This document shows, one piece after another, positions 35,289-44,730 of a DNA stretch of 64,000 bases. Origin of the DNA: Halomonas sp. SSL-5. Its GTDB lineage: Bacteria; Pseudomonadota; Gammaproteobacteria; Pseudomonadales; Halomonadaceae. Within the stretch, counting starts at the first letter, position 1. Each line of letters opens with the position of its first letter. Below the pieces are notes generated by a model. It searched no databases and was not told where the DNA came from. It saw only the letters and a list, made by a program, of their open reading frames with translations. The position numbers and the translations under genes were made by a program. The stretch covers positions 62,001-126,000 of the forward strand of contig NZ_JAUYWF010000001.1 of the NCBI RefSeq assembly GCF_030708455.1, given 5' to 3'.

Positions 35289-36902
35289 ATGCGTCGGGTC
35301 CTGGCCGACAGCACCTTCCTGCGTGTCTACCTCCTGCTGGCGCTGGCCCTGCTGCTGACCTTCGGGCTCGGCCTGCTGGGCGTGGCCCTGGTCGACCAGG
35401 TGCGCCGCGAGGCGCACCGCGAGCAGTTGGCCGAGGCCCCGATGCGTCTGCTGGCCGAGCGGCTCTCGGCGCTGCCCCCCGCGGCCCACGATGCCTGGCT
35501 CGGGGCCCAGGGGCAGCGCCTGGACATGCGGGCCAGCGTGGTGCCGCTGGAGGAGGCGGCGCTGGGCTACTTCTCCCGGCAGCGCCTGGCCCGCGGCAAG
35601 GTGCTGGTGGAGCCACGTGGCGACCGGGGCTGGCGGCTGCTCTCGCTGCTGCCCGGCAGCGAGCGCCTGCTGCGGGTCGAGCTCACCAACCTCAGCGAGC
35701 ACCAGCTGCGCGGCCTGACCGAGCTGCTCGGCGAGTGGCTGGCCGCGGTGCCGCCTGCCGCGCGTCATGCCAGGCTCGAGCACCTGGCGGGCGGGCGCCT
35801 GCCGGTCAGCCTCGAGGAGGCCCCGCCCGGGGGGCTGGACGACTACCAGCTGCGCCGGCTTACCGACGGTGAAGTGGTCATCCAGCTGCTGCCCGGACGC
35901 TGGTCGGTGGCGATCTACCTGGCCCTTCAGGAGCGCAGCGGCGACGCCAGCTGGCTGGTGATCGGCCCGGTCCAGGCCTTCGAGTCGATGCCCGGCTCGC
36001 TGCAGCTGTTGCTGGTGCTGATCATGCTGGCCGTGCTGGGGGTGACCATCTACCTCATCGTGCGCGGGGTGGAGGCGCGCATGGTGCGCCTGGAGCTGGC
36101 GGCCTCGCGCATCGCCGCCGGACGGCTCGATACCCGGGTCAAGGTGGAGAGTGCCGACTTCGTTGGCCGCCTGGGCATGGCGCTCAACGGCATGGCCGCC
36201 CAGGTGCAGTCGCTGCTGCGCGCCCAGCAGGACATGATCCGCGCCGTCTCCCACGAGCTGCGTACGCCGGTGGCGCGAATCCGTTTCGCCGTGCAGATGG
36301 TCGAGGACATGACCGATGAGCCGGCGGTGCGCCGGCAGCTTCAGGGGGTCGATGGTGACATCCAGGAGCTCGACGGCCTGATCGACGAGATCCTCACCTA
36401 CGCCCGACTGGGCAGCGATGCCATCAACGGGCGCGAGATGGATGCCGTGCTGGTGGAGTGTCGGACCATGGCGGAGCGGGTGATCGAGGCGTTGAGCCCG
36501 CTGCATGACCGGCTGACCCTCGAGCTCGCCGAGGGGCCCGAGGTGGAGCTGCTGGCCGAGCCGCGTTACCTGCAGCGTGCCGTGCAGAACCTGGTGGCCA
36601 ATGCCTGTCGGCATGCCCGCTCCCGGGTGCTGATCCGCGTGCAGCGCGAGCATGCCCTGGTCCGCATCGATGTGGAGGACGACGGTCCCGGCGTGCCGCT
36701 GGCCGAGCGCCAGGCGATCTTCAAGCCCTTCGCGCGGCTGGACGACAGCCGCACGCGCAGCGCCGGAGGCTATGGTCTTGGGCTCTCCATCGTGCACAAG
36801 GTGATGAGCTGGCACGGCGGCAGCGTAAGCGTGGACGACAGCGCCGAGCTTGGCGGGGCGCGCTTCACCCTGCTGCTGCCGCAGCGCAACGAGCTCGGCT
36901 AG
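35289..36902 (+). CDS. Sensor histidine kinase (RstB-like)
   Basis: The 537-residue inner-membrane kinase has two membrane helices (about 10-35 and 235-260) bracketing a periplasmic sensor of about 200 residues. A HAMP segment follows. The phosphoacceptor is H322 in AVSHELRTPVARIR. The ATPase domain has the N box NLVANACRHA, DDGPGVP and GGYGLGLSIVHKV. It is the partner of the regulator at 34572 and is probably translated from the same message. Confidence 0.9.
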   Translation: MRRVLADSTFLRVYLLLALALLLTFGLGLLGVALVDQVRREAHREQLAEAPMRLLAERLSALPPAAHDAWLGAQGQRLDMRASVVPLEEAALGYFSRQRLARGKVLVEPRGDRGWRLLSLLPGSERLLRVELTNLSEHQLRGLTELLGEWLAAVPPAARHARLEHLAGGRLPVSLEEAPPGGLDDYQLRRLTDGEVVIQLLPGRWSVAIYLALQERSGDASWLVIGPVQAFESMPGSLQLLLVLIMLAVLGVTIYLIVRGVEARMVRLELAASRIAAGRLDTRVKVESADFVGRLGMALNGMAAQVQSLLRAQQDMIRAVSHELRTPVARIRFAVQMVEDMTDEPAVRRQLQGVDGDIQELDGLIDEILTYARLGSDAINGREMDAVLVECRTMAERVIEALSPLHDRLTLELAEGPEVELLAEPRYLQRAVQNLVANACRHARSRVLIRVQREHALVRIDVEDDGPGVPLAERQAIFKPFARLDDSRTRSAGGYGLGLSIVHKVMSWHGGSVSVDDSAELGGARFTLLLPQRNELG

Positions 36903-36904
36903 CC

Positions 36905-37819
36905 TCAGGCCGGCTTGATGCCGTCGAGTACCGCGAAGGAGGTCTCCCGGGCGGTACGCAGGAAGTCCTCCATCCACGGCGCGCTGCGGGTCTCCTCGCG
37001 AATCGCCGCGAACAGCGTGCTCCACACGCCCTTCTCGCCCAGCGCCACGGCCTTGACGTAGTCGCGCTCCAGGTACTCGGTCAGCGCCCAGTTGGGCAGC
37101 GAGCAGACCCCGCGCCCGCTGGCCACCAGCTGCATCATCATGATGGTCAGCTCGGCGGTGCGCACCTCCTTGGGCTGCACCCCCGCCGGGTCGAGGAACT
37201 GGGTGAAGACGTCCAGTCGCGAGTGCTCCACCGGGTAGGTGATCAGGGTCTCCTCGGCCAGCGCCTCGGGGGTGACGAAGCCCTTGCCGGCCAGGTGGTG
37301 CTGGCGAGCCACCGCCAGCAGCCCCTCGTAGCGGAACAGCGGCTCGTAGTGCACCCCGGGAAGCGACTGGGGATCGGCGGTGATCACCAGGTCGAGTTGC
37401 TCCCGGGCCAGCGCCGGCAGCGGGTCGAAGTGGTGGCCGCCGGGGATATCGATCTCCACCTCCGGCCAGTGGTCACGGAAGTGGTCCACGGTGGGCATCA
37501 GCCACTGGAAGCAGCTGTGGCATTCGATGGCCATGTGCAGCCGCCCCTGCTCGTCGCCCGCCAGCCGCGCCAGGTCGCGCTCGGCCATGCGTACCTGAGG
37601 CAGCACCTGCTCGGCCAGGGTCAGCAGGCGCTGGCCGGCCCGGGTGAACTCCACCGGGCGGGTCTTGCGCACGAACAGCGGGCTGCCCAGTCGCTCCTCC
37701 AGGTCCTTGATCTGGTGGGAGAGGGCCGACTGGGTCAGGTGTACCCGTTCGGCCGCTTCCACCAGGGAGCCGGCGTCGCGCAGGGCGATCAGGGTACGGA
37801 GGTGTCGCAGCTCGAGCAT
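36905..37819 (-). CDS. metR: LysR-family regulator MetR
   Basis: The 304-residue LysR regulator has an N-terminal helix-turn-helix (LVEAAERVHLTQSALSHQIKDLE). The effector domain carries MetR-type segments (CHSCFQWLMPTVDHFRDHWP and PGGHHFDPLPAL). MetR activates metE and other methionine genes using homocysteine as co-effector. It is divergent from metE at 37920. A close match to the MetR box lies just upstream of its own start. Confidence 0.9.
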   Translation of the reverse strand: MLELRHLRTLIALRDAGSLVEAAERVHLTQSALSHQIKDLEERLGSPLFVRKTRPVEFTRAGQRLLTLAEQVLPQVRMAERDLARLAGDEQGRLHMAIECHSCFQWLMPTVDHFRDHWPEVEIDIPGGHHFDPLPALAREQLDLVITADPQSLPGVHYEPLFRYEGLLAVARQHHLAGKGFVTPEALAEETLITYPVEHSRLDVFTQFLDPAGVQPKEVRTAELTIMMMQLVASGRGVCSLPNWALTEYLERDYVKAVALGEKGVWSTLFAAIREETRSAPWMEDFLRTARETSFAVLDGIKPA

Positions 37820-37822
37820 GAG

Positions 37823-37835
37823 TGAGTCGCTTTCA
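37823..37835. promoter_or_regulatory. Candidate MetR-binding site in metR-metE intergenic region
   Basis: TGAG-TCGCT-TTCA is one base off the MetR consensus TGAA-N5-TTCA. It sits 4 bp upstream of the metR start, where autoregulation would act. By eye it is the best match between the two genes. Confidence 0.45.
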
Positions 37836-37919
37836 TTTTAAAGATTAGGAAGTTTAGTTTGATTCACCCTGTATGGCCAGTCAGAATCCATCACATCCTT
37901 CATGCAGACAGGTGGAAAC

Positions 37920-40220
37920 ATGACCAAGGCTCATATTGCCGGCTACCCCCGCATCGGCGCGGATCGTGAACTCAAGAAGGCCGTGGAGGGCTACTGGCAG
38001 GGAGAGCTCGACCGTGAGGGGCTGGAGGGCGCGGGTCGGCAGCTGCGCGCCCGCCACTGGGCGGAGCAGCGCGAGGCGGGCCTCGACCTGGTGACGGTGG
38101 GCGATTTCGCCTTCTACGACCAGGTGCTCGATCTCTCGGTGACCCTGGGCGCCGTGCCGTCACGCTTCGCCGCCGAGGGCGAGGTGGCGCGTGGCGAGGT
38201 CGACCTGGACACCGCCTTCCGCATGGCCCGCGGCCGGGCGCCCAGCGGCGAGCCCGCCGCGGCCTGCGAGATGACCAAGTACTTCGATACCAACTACCAC
38301 TACCTGGTGCCCGAGCTGCACGTCGACCAGACCTTCCGCCTGGCCAGCTCGCGGCTGTTCGACCAGGTCGACGAGGCCCAGGCGCTCGGTCACCCGGTGA
38401 AGGTGACCCTGCTCGGCCCGCTGACCTGGCTGTGGCTGGGCAAGGAGAAGGGCGAGCAGGCCTTCGACCGCCTGGCGTTGCTCGACGCCCTGTTGCCGGT
38501 CTATGCCGACCTGCTGGCCCGCCTGGCCGCGCAGGGGGTGGAGTGGGTCCAGCTCGATGAGCCGGCGCTGGTCCAGGAGCTGCCGCGCGCCTGGCAGCAG
38601 GCCTATGAGGCCGCCTACAGCGTGCTCGCCCGCGCCCCGCTCAAGCTGCTGCTGGCCAGCTACTTCGGCGGGCTGGGCGACAACCTGAACCTGGCCGTGG
38701 GCCTGCCCACCGACGGGCTGCATATCGATGCCGTGCGCGACCCCGAGCAGCTCGAGCGGGTCCTCGATCGGCTACCCGCCTACAAGGTGCTGTCGGTGGG
38801 TGCCATCGATGGCCGCAACGTCTGGCGCGCCGACCTGGCGCTGCTGCGTGAACGCCTGGCGTCGGCCCGCATGCGCCTGGGCAAGCGGCTGTGGATCGCG
38901 CCCTCCTGTTCGCTGCTGCATGTACCCATGGATCTCGCGCGCGAGACCGGGCTGGACCCCGATCTCGCGAGCTGGCTGGCCTTCGCCCGCCAGAAGCTCG
39001 ACGAGACGGTGACCCTGGCACACCTGCTCGATGGCCGTGCCACCGAGGCCGACCACGAGCGCCTGGCGGCGGCCACCCGGGCGCTGCAGGCGCGTCGCGA
39101 GTCGCCACGCCTGCGGCGCCCCGAGGTGGCCGATCGCCTGGCCGGGGTGGAGCCGGCGGATCATGAGCGCGTGAGTCCCTACCCGCAGCGCGCCCTGGCC
39201 CAGCGCCGGGCGCTGGACCTGCCGCTGTTTCCCACCACCACCATCGGCTCCTTCCCCCAGACCGGTGCCATCCGCGCCGCGCGGCGTGCCGCCAAGGCCG
39301 GTGAGCTCTCCCGGGAGGCCTACGAGGCGCGCATGGAGGAGGAGATCGCCCAGGCGGTGGCGCGCCAGGAAGCGCTGGGCATCGACATGCCGGTGCACGG
39401 CGAGCCGGAGCGCAACGACATGGTGGAGTACTTCGGGGAACGGCTCGATGGCTATGCCTTCACCCGCTTCGGCTGGGTGCAGAGCTACGGCTCGCGCTGC
39501 GTCAAGCCGCCGGTGATCTTCGCTGACGTCAGCCGCCCCGGCCCGATGACGGTGCGCTGGAGCGAGTTCGCCCAGTCGCTCACCGAGCGCCCCATGAAGG
39601 GCATGCTCACCGGGCCGGTGACCCTGCTGCAGTGGGCCTTCGTGCGTGATGACCAACCCCGCGAGACTACCTGCCGGCAGATCGCCCTGGCCCTGCGAGA
39701 CGAGGTGGCCGACCTCGAGGCGGCCGGCATTCGCGCCATCCAGATCGACGAGCCGGCCCTGCGCGAGGGGCTGCCGCTGCGGCGCAGCGAGTGGGCCGGC
39801 TATCTCGACTGGGCGGTCGCCTGCTTCCGTCTCGCCGCCTCGGGCGTCGCAGACGAGACCCAGATCCACACCCATATGTGCTACGCCGAGTTCAATGACA
39901 TCATCGAGTCCATCGCCGCCCTCGATGCCGATGTGATCACCATCGAGACCTCGCGCTCGGACATGGAGCTGCTCGATGCCTTCCACGACTTCGCCTATCC
40001 CAACGAGATCGGGCCGGGCGTCTACGATATCCACTCGCCCAACGTTCCCGAGGTGGAGGCCATGGTGGCGCTGATCGAGAAGGCCGCCGAGCGCATCCCC
40101 GCCGAACGGCTGTGGGTCAATCCCGACTGTGGCCTCAAGACGCGCCGCTGGGAGGAGGTGGCGCCGGCGCTGGCCAACATGGTGGAAGCCGCCGCACGGC
40201 TGCGCCGGCGCTACGGCTGA
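37920..40220 (+). CDS. metE: Cobalamin-independent methionine synthase
   Basis: The 766-residue two-domain enzyme transfers a methyl group from 5-methyltetrahydropteroyltriglutamate to homocysteine. It shows the N-terminal [14 protein letters not shown] and the C-terminal [14 protein letters not shown]. The zinc-site His and Cys are in [11 protein letters not shown], a conserved Glu is in [11 protein letters not shown], and the last Cys is in [10 protein letters not shown]. Length is normal. The start at 37920 ([13 protein letters not shown]) fits the family; an in-frame ATG 18 bp upstream is an alternative. Confidence 0.95.
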   Translation: MTKAHIAGYPRIGADRELKKAVEGYWQGELDREGLEGAGRQLRARHWAEQREAGLDLVTVGDFAFYDQVLDLSVTLGAVPSRFAAEGEVARGEVDLDTAFRMARGRAPSGEPAAACEMTKYFDTNYHYLVPELHVDQTFRLASSRLFDQVDEAQALGHPVKVTLLGPLTWLWLGKEKGEQAFDRLALLDALLPVYADLLARLAAQGVEWVQLDEPALVQELPRAWQQAYEAAYSVLARAPLKLLLASYFGGLGDNLNLAVGLPTDGLHIDAVRDPEQLERVLDRLPAYKVLSVGAIDGRNVWRADLALLRERLASARMRLGKRLWIAPSCSLLHVPMDLARETGLDPDLASWLAFARQKLDETVTLAHLLDGRATEADHERLAAATRALQARRESPRLRRPEVADRLAGVEPADHERVSPYPQRALAQRRALDLPLFPTTTIGSFPQTGAIRAARRAAKAGELSREAYEARMEEEIAQAVARQEALGIDMPVHGEPERNDMVEYFGERLDGYAFTRFGWVQSYGSRCVKPPVIFADVSRPGPMTVRWSEFAQSLTERPMKGMLTGPVTLLQWAFVRDDQPRETTCRQIALALRDEVADLEAAGIRAIQIDEPALREGLPLRRSEWAGYLDWAVACFRLAASGVADETQIHTHMCYAEFNDIIESIAALDADVITIETSRSDMELLDAFHDFAYPNEIGPGVYDIHSPNVPEVEAMVALIEKAAERIPAERLWVNPDCGLKTRRWEEVAPALANMVEAAARLRRRYG

Positions 40221-40348
40221 CCACCACAGGTCCGAGGGGAGCAATGTGGCCGAACAGCCTTGAGCGGTGCTGCCATCTGCGATGCCGGGGGCGGCGGGTG
40301 CTGTTATGCTCGACCCGTCAAGGAACCGCCACCTCGCAAGGAGCCGCC

Positions 40349-41050
40349 ATGTCTCGCCTTCTCGTACCCGCTGCCCTGGGCCTGTCGCTGCTGCTGGCCG
40401 GCTGTGCCACCGCTCCCGCGCCGATCACCTCGGGCGATCACGCGCCACTGTTGCCCTCGGTCCTGTTCTCCGGTGGCGCCGGGGCCTTCACCGCCTGGCG
40501 CTGCTCGCCGGACCAGGGGCTGGTGACCGCCGACCCCGACCCCGCAGGCGAGTTGCGCCTGTGGTCGGCCCACGGTGCCTGGCGGCTGGCGCCTGCCGTG
40601 GTGGCCAGCGGCGCGCGCTTCGAACAGGACGGGATCAGCTTCTGGAACAAGGGCGACGAGGCGGTCGTGGAGACCCCCCGCGGGCGGCTGGAGTGCCAGG
40701 CAAGCATGCGGCGCCAGGCACTGACCCGCGAGCAGCGCCCCGGGGTGATGTTCCATGCCCGCGGCAACGAGCCTGGCTGGATGGCGAGCCTCGCCCATGA
40801 CCGGCCCGAGGTGCGCCTCAGCCTCGATTACGGCAGCCGCGAGCAGACGCTGCCCTACCGGGTCACCACCATGGACAACCAGGCGGGGCGGGTGATCCTG
40901 GCCAGCGGCCGCGGCGACACGCCCTTCGAGCTGCGCATCGAGGCCCGGGCCTGTTTCGATGACATGAGCGGCGAGCCCTTCCCGGCGCGGGTGACCCTGA
41001 GCGTGGACGGGGAGCAGTATCGGGGCTGTGGCCAGGGCATCGCCCCCTGA
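40349..41050 (+). CDS. Lipoprotein with MliC lysozyme-inhibitor-like and COG3650-like domains
   Basis: The 233-residue protein has a lipoprotein signal (MSRLLVPAALGLSLLLAGCA, lipidated C19). The middle segment (AWRCSPDQGLVTAD ... GARFEQDGISFWNKGDEAVVE ... LECQ) follows the MliC family, which inhibits C-type lysozyme. The C-terminal part (FHARGNEPGW, CFDDMSGEPFPARVTL, YRGCG) matches COG3650-type envelope proteins. The two are fused here. It should be an outer-membrane-associated protein that protects peptidoglycan. GGAG precedes the ATG. Confidence 0.78.
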   Translation: MSRLLVPAALGLSLLLAGCATAPAPITSGDHAPLLPSVLFSGGAGAFTAWRCSPDQGLVTADPDPAGELRLWSAHGAWRLAPAVVASGARFEQDGISFWNKGDEAVVETPRGRLECQASMRRQALTREQRPGVMFHARGNEPGWMASLAHDRPEVRLSLDYGSREQTLPYRVTTMDNQAGRVILASGRGDTPFELRIEARACFDDMSGEPFPARVTLSVDGEQYRGCGQGIAP

Positions 41051-41076
41051 GGGTGCCGGCCATCCCTCGACGCCGT

Positions 41077-41106
41077 GTCGCCGAGCCCCGGCGACTCGAG
41101 CGTTTT
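41077..41106 (+). terminator. Probable terminator after the MliC-type lipoprotein
   Basis: GTCGCCG-AGCCC-CGGCGAC, then TCGAGCG and TTTTTT. A second T-run follows further on. Confidence 0.5.
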
Positions 41107-41209
41107 TTCGTTTTTGTCGAACGTGTACTGCGGTTTTTTGCGCTTTTCGTTGCAATGGATTCATTTATCATGGCGATCATATTCCTGATTCCCGCCAGAG
41201 GAGATCGCC

Positions 41210-41818
41210 ATGACTACCCGCGCACTCGTGATTACCGCCTCCATTCTCGCCGAGAATGGCCAGTCCAAGGGCCTCGCCGAGCACTTCACCGCCCAGGCCG
41301 AGAGCCGCGACGGCCTCGCGGTGACCCATCGTGACCTGGTGGCCGAGGAGCTGCCGCATCTGGGCCTGGCCGAGCTGGGCAGCTGGCAGGTCGCCGCGGA
41401 GGAGCGCAGTGCCGAGCAGCGCGAGCTGGCAGCACGCTCCGATGACCTGATCGCCGAGCTGCGTGCCCACGACGTGGTGGTGCTGGCGGTGCCCATGTAC
41501 AACCTGGGCATTCCCAGCCAGCTAAAGGCCTGGTTCGACCGCGTGATGCGGGCCGGCGAGACCTTCCGTTACACCGAGAACGGCCCCCAGGGCCTGGTGG
41601 AGGGCAAGCGTGCGCTGATCCTGGCGGCGCGCGGTGGCCAGTATGCCGGCACCGAGAAGGACACCCAGACCCCGCACCTCAAGCTGATGCTGGGCATGAT
41701 GGGGATCACCGAGGTGGACACCGTCTTCGCCGAGGGGCTGAACATGGGCGAGGGCCATCGCGAGGCGGCGCTCAAGGAGGCCCGTCAGGCCATCGACGGC
41801 CTGGTGGAGCGCCTGTAA
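41210..41818 (+). CDS. azoR: FMN-dependent NADH-azoreductase
   Basis: The 202-residue flavodoxin-like protein matches AzoR. It has the phosphate-binding start ILAENGQSKGLAEHF, PMYNLGIPSQLKAWFDRVMRAGETFRYTENGPQGLVEGK (split here as PMYNLGIPSQLKAWFD and RAGETFRYTENGP), and LAARGGQYAGT. The enzyme reduces quinones and azo compounds with FMN and NADH. Quinone reduction is a plausible protective role beside aromatic degradation, though the genes are 24 kb apart. AGAGGAGA precedes the ATG. Confidence 0.92.
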   Translation: MTTRALVITASILAENGQSKGLAEHFTAQAESRDGLAVTHRDLVAEELPHLGLAELGSWQVAAEERSAEQRELAARSDDLIAELRAHDVVVLAVPMYNLGIPSQLKAWFDRVMRAGETFRYTENGPQGLVEGKRALILAARGGQYAGTEKDTQTPHLKLMLGMMGITEVDTVFAEGLNMGEGHREAALKEARQAIDGLVERL

Positions 41819-41859
41819 GCCGGCGAGAGCCATGCCGGTAGTCAACACGGCACCGTAAT

Positions 41860-41896
41860 GCAGCGGGGCGGCCATCTGGCCGCCCCGCTGCGTTTG
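41860..41896 (+). terminator. Rho-independent terminator after azoR
   Basis: GCAGCGGGGCGGCCA and TGGCCGCCCCGCTGC form a 15-bp perfect stem, followed by GTTTG. It lies between azoR and the converging gene at 41916. Confidence 0.7.
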
Positions 41897-41915
41897 TGGG
41901 CGGCATTCACGAGGG

Positions 41916-42983
41916 TCAGCAGTGCTCGGGGGTGTCGAGCACCCAGCCGGCGCCGACGAAGGCACTGGTGCATAGCGCCGGCTCCGGGGCCAGCATGCGA
42001 CCGACCAGGCGCGAGAGGGCATCCCGGTCGCCCCGAGAGGGCGCCTCGAGTTGCTCGGAGGTCGTCACCGGTTGCCAGCGATCGCCTTCGCGGTCGGCCA
42101 GGGTGAAGGCGAAGGGGTGAAAGCCGGGGAAGCCCAGCCGCAGGTCGGTGGCCACCAGGGTCTCGCGCCCATCGAGCTCGCGGGTCTCGTAGCGCAGGAA
42201 GGGGCCGGCGAACCAGTCCAGCCGCTGGCCGCGTTCGCTGGCCAGGGCCTCGGCCTCCAGCTCGGCGCCGCGCCGGTAGGTCTCCACCGCAGGCAGGGTG
42301 TCGCCGTCCAGCAGGCCCGCCAGCAGCTCGTGGTGCTCGTCGCCGTCCACCACCGTGATGCGCCACAGCAGGGTGTTGAAGGGAGTGGGCTGAACCAGCC
42401 GAGGGGCCTCTTGCAGTCCCCGTTCGGCCAGCACCGGCTCGAGCCGGTGCTCCACCAGCTGCTTGGCGCCGAAGGCGAACACCAGGTAGGCGCTGGCGAG
42501 CGCCAGGCCCCAGGCCGGCCCGCGCCGGCCGTTGCCGGTGGCCAGGGCCATGCCGATGCCGATCAGCAGGGGCAGGGTGTAGAGCGGGTCGATGATGAAG
42601 ACGATGGGCCAGGCCACGGGCGGCAGGTCCAGCGGCCAGAGGAGCTGGGTTCCGTAGGTGGTCAGGGCGTCGAGCAGTGGGTGGGTCAGCAGGCAGAGGC
42701 CGAAGAAGGCCCCCCAGCGCGCCAGGGAGATATCCCGGGCCGGGGCGCAGCGCGCCGAGAGCAGCGCCAGGGCCGTGGCAAGCCCCGCCAGCACGAACAG
42801 CGAATGGGAGAAGCCGCGATGCTCGGTGACGTTGGCCACGGCGTCGCCGTAGTCGATGACCACGTCGAGGTCGGGAAGGGTGCCGAGCACGGCGCCGATC
42901 AGCACCGCCTTGCGGCCCAGGCGTCGGCCGAGCACGGCGCCGCCGATTGCCGCGCCCAGGGCGGCCTGGGTAATCGAATCCAT
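41916..42983 (-). CDS. YdjM/DUF457-type metal-dependent membrane hydrolase
   Basis: The 355-residue protein starts MDSITQAALGAAIGGAVLG. It has the family motif GTLPDLDVVIDYGD, then HRGFSHSLFVL, and LLTHPLLDALTTYGTQLLWP. These conserved Asp and His residues are a likely metal site. Three to five membrane helices lie in the first half. The second half is soluble and variable. Members of the family are putative metal-dependent hydrolases, and the substrate is unknown. Confidence 0.8.
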   Translation of the reverse strand: MDSITQAALGAAIGGAVLGRRLGRKAVLIGAVLGTLPDLDVVIDYGDAVANVTEHRGFSHSLFVLAGLATALALLSARCAPARDISLARWGAFFGLCLLTHPLLDALTTYGTQLLWPLDLPPVAWPIVFIIDPLYTLPLLIGIGMALATGNGRRGPAWGLALASAYLVFAFGAKQLVEHRLEPVLAERGLQEAPRLVQPTPFNTLLWRITVVDGDEHHELLAGLLDGDTLPAVETYRRGAELEAEALASERGQRLDWFAGPFLRYETRELDGRETLVATDLRLGFPGFHPFAFTLADREGDRWQPVTTSEQLEAPSRGDRDALSRLVGRMLAPEPALCTSAFVGAGWVLDTPEHC

Positions 42984-43121
42984 CGGGAGGCGTTCCTCGC
43001 TGAGAGTGCCCGACTATGATGCCATGGTCGGTGGGTGGGTTCCCTTGTGCCTGACAGCTAGTGTCAACCTCCCCGCAGGCTTGTCGACGGAACAGCCCTG
43101 AGCGGTACTTCTGAACATCCT

Positions 43122-43658
43122 TTATGTATCCGCCCAGCGCGGCCCGGCGGCGAGGATGCGCGCCTGCACCGGGCAGTCCTCGCGGTGGGCGCCGGGCAGG
43201 TAGCCGGTGCTCATCAGGAACTCCCCGGTGATCTCCGGCCCGGTGAAGCGGAAGGTGCGCTTGAAGAGCCGGACCCAGTCGGCATGGGGCAGCGGATGGT
43301 GGTGGTCGAGCCAGCCGCGGAAGCTGCCGTGGGCGTCGCGCAGGGCCCGGACCACGCCGGCATTGTGGATCACGGCCTCGACCTTCAGGCGGTTGCGAAT
43401 GATGCCGGCGTCGGCCAGCAGCCGGGCGCGCTCGGTCTCGCCGTAGGCGGCCACCCGGTCGATGGCGAAGCCCTCGAAGGCGCCCTGGAAGGCCGCGCGC
43501 TTCTTCAGCACGGTGAGCCAGGAGAGCCCCGCCTGGTTGATCTCGAGGGCCAGGCGCTCGAACAGGGCGTCGTCGTCGACCACCGGGAAGCCGTACTCGT
43601 GGTCGTGGTAGGGGCCGTGAAACGGATGCCCCGGCGCCAGGTCACAGTAGTCGCTCAT
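43122..43658 (-). CDS. tag: DNA-3-methyladenine glycosylase I
   Basis: The 178-residue protein matches Tag. It has [39 protein letters not shown] and [10 protein letters not shown]. The C-terminal [12 protein letters not shown] carries the last zinc-binding His and Cys; the first Cys is residue 5 and the first His lies in YHDHE. The enzyme excises 3-methyladenine from DNA. The usual Trp just after the first Cys is missing here. The start at 43658 is fixed by GGGGAGA; the frame extends to 43685. Confidence 0.86.
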   Translation of the reverse strand: MSDYCDLAPGHPFHGPYHDHEYGFPVVDDDALFERLALEINQAGLSWLTVLKKRAAFQGAFEGFAIDRVAAYGETERARLLADAGIIRNRLKVEAVIHNAGVVRALRDAHGSFRGWLDHHHPLPHADWVRLFKRTFRFTGPEITGEFLMSTGYLPGAHREDCPVQARILAAGPRWADT

Positions 43659-43750
43659 GCTCGGATCTCCCCCATTACGCGCCAATCCCCTTCGGGTTTA
43701 CACTGAACACTCACGCTACACGACTCACTCCACACGACAAGGAGTCCGAT

Positions 43751-44191
43751 ATGCAGTACCTGCACACCATGGTGCGCGTCAGCGACCTGGACGCCTCGCT
43801 GCACTTCTACTGCGACCTGCTCGGCCTCAAGGAGGTGCGCCGCAAGGAGAACGACAAGGGCCGCTTCACCCTGGTCTTCCTGGCCGCCCCCGATGACGAG
43901 GCCCGCTCCACCGAACTCCAGGCCCCGGAGCTCGAGCTCACCTATAACTGGGACCCGGAGGAGTACGGCGGCGGGCGCAACTTCGGCCACCTGGCCTATC
44001 GGGTGGAGGATATCTACGCCCTGTGCGAAAAGTTGCAGAACGCCGGAGTGACGATCAATCGCCCGCCTCGCGACGGCCACATGGCGTTTGTCAAGAGCCC
44101 CGACGGCATCTCGGTGGAGCTGCTGCAGCAGGGTGAGGCACAGACCCCTCGCGAACCCTGGGCATCGATGGAGAACACCGGCACATGGTAA
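43751..44191 (+). CDS. gloA: Lactoylglutathione lyase (glyoxalase I)
   Basis: The 146-residue VOC-fold metalloenzyme converts the methylglyoxal-glutathione adduct to lactoylglutathione. It starts [20 protein letters not shown] with the first metal His. [24 protein letters not shown] and [11 protein letters not shown] carry the remaining ligands. AAGGAG precedes the ATG. The next gene begins 7 bases before its stop. Confidence 0.93.
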   Translation: MQYLHTMVRVSDLDASLHFYCDLLGLKEVRRKENDKGRFTLVFLAAPDDEARSTELQAPELELTYNWDPEEYGGGRNFGHLAYRVEDIYALCEKLQNAGVTINRPPRDGHMAFVKSPDGISVELLQQGEAQTPREPWASMENTGTW

Positions 44192-44643
44192 CGGCACAAC
44201 CGATGCGCAAGACCCGCCCGCTGCTGGTGCTGGCTGCCGCCGCCCTGCTCGCCGCCTGCGGCAGTCGCTCGCCGGCCCCCGCCGAGGTCGCTTCCGGCGA
44301 CCTCGAGGGCCCGCTGGTGGAGCAGCGCTGGAACCTGTTGCTGGTGGGCACCAGCGAGCGGCTCTCGATGCCCGAGACCCCCTGGTTCGAGATCGGTCGC
44401 GACGGTCGCCTGGTCGGCAGCGACGGCTGCAACGAGATGCGTGGCCGGATGCGACTCGGCGACAGCCAGCGCATCGAGGTCACCGAACTCGCCACCACGC
44501 GGCGCGGCTGTCCGCAGCTCGAGGATGCCGCCCGGGTCACCACGATGCTCGAGACCGCCTATCGCTACCTGATCGACCATGATCGCCTGGTGTTCTTCGG
44601 CCCCGACCAGCGGGTGCTGGGTGGCTGGCGCGAGGCCAACTGA
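44185..44643 (+). CDS. META-domain lipoprotein (HslJ-like)
   Basis: The 152-residue protein has a lipoprotein signal ([20 protein letters not shown]). The META/DUF306 domain has [25 protein letters not shown] and [12 protein letters not shown]. HslJ-type proteins are linked to heat and novobiocin tolerance. Its start at 44185 overlaps the gloA stop; the ATG at 44203 (MRKTRPLL) gives a more usual lipoprotein signal and may be the true start. Confidence 0.8.
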   Translation: MVTAQPMRKTRPLLVLAAAALLAACGSRSPAPAEVASGDLEGPLVEQRWNLLLVGTSERLSMPETPWFEIGRDGRLVGSDGCNEMRGRMRLGDSQRIEVTELATTRRGCPQLEDAARVTTMLETAYRYLIDHDRLVFFGPDQRVLGGWREAN

Positions 44644-44671
44644 GCCGCCGCTGCCCGCGGGCTCCCGAAAG

Positions 44672-44707
44672 CAAGCGCCCCCGTCGAGGACTCGGCGGGG
44701 GCGCTTG
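44672..44707. terminator. Bidirectional terminator hairpin between META gene and secF
   Basis: CAAGCGCCCCC / GGGGGCGCTTG, an 11-bp stem with a 14-base loop, between converging genes ending at 44643 and 44731. Confidence 0.65.
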
Positions 44708-44730
44708 GCTTGGGGCGGGAGGTCTGCCGC

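Noticed and set aside
40252-43106. GAACAGCC(T/C)TGAGCGGT found at both 40252 and 43090, thought of as a dispersed repeat
   Set aside because: A 16-of-17 match between two places in 64 kb is expected by chance, and the flanks do not match.
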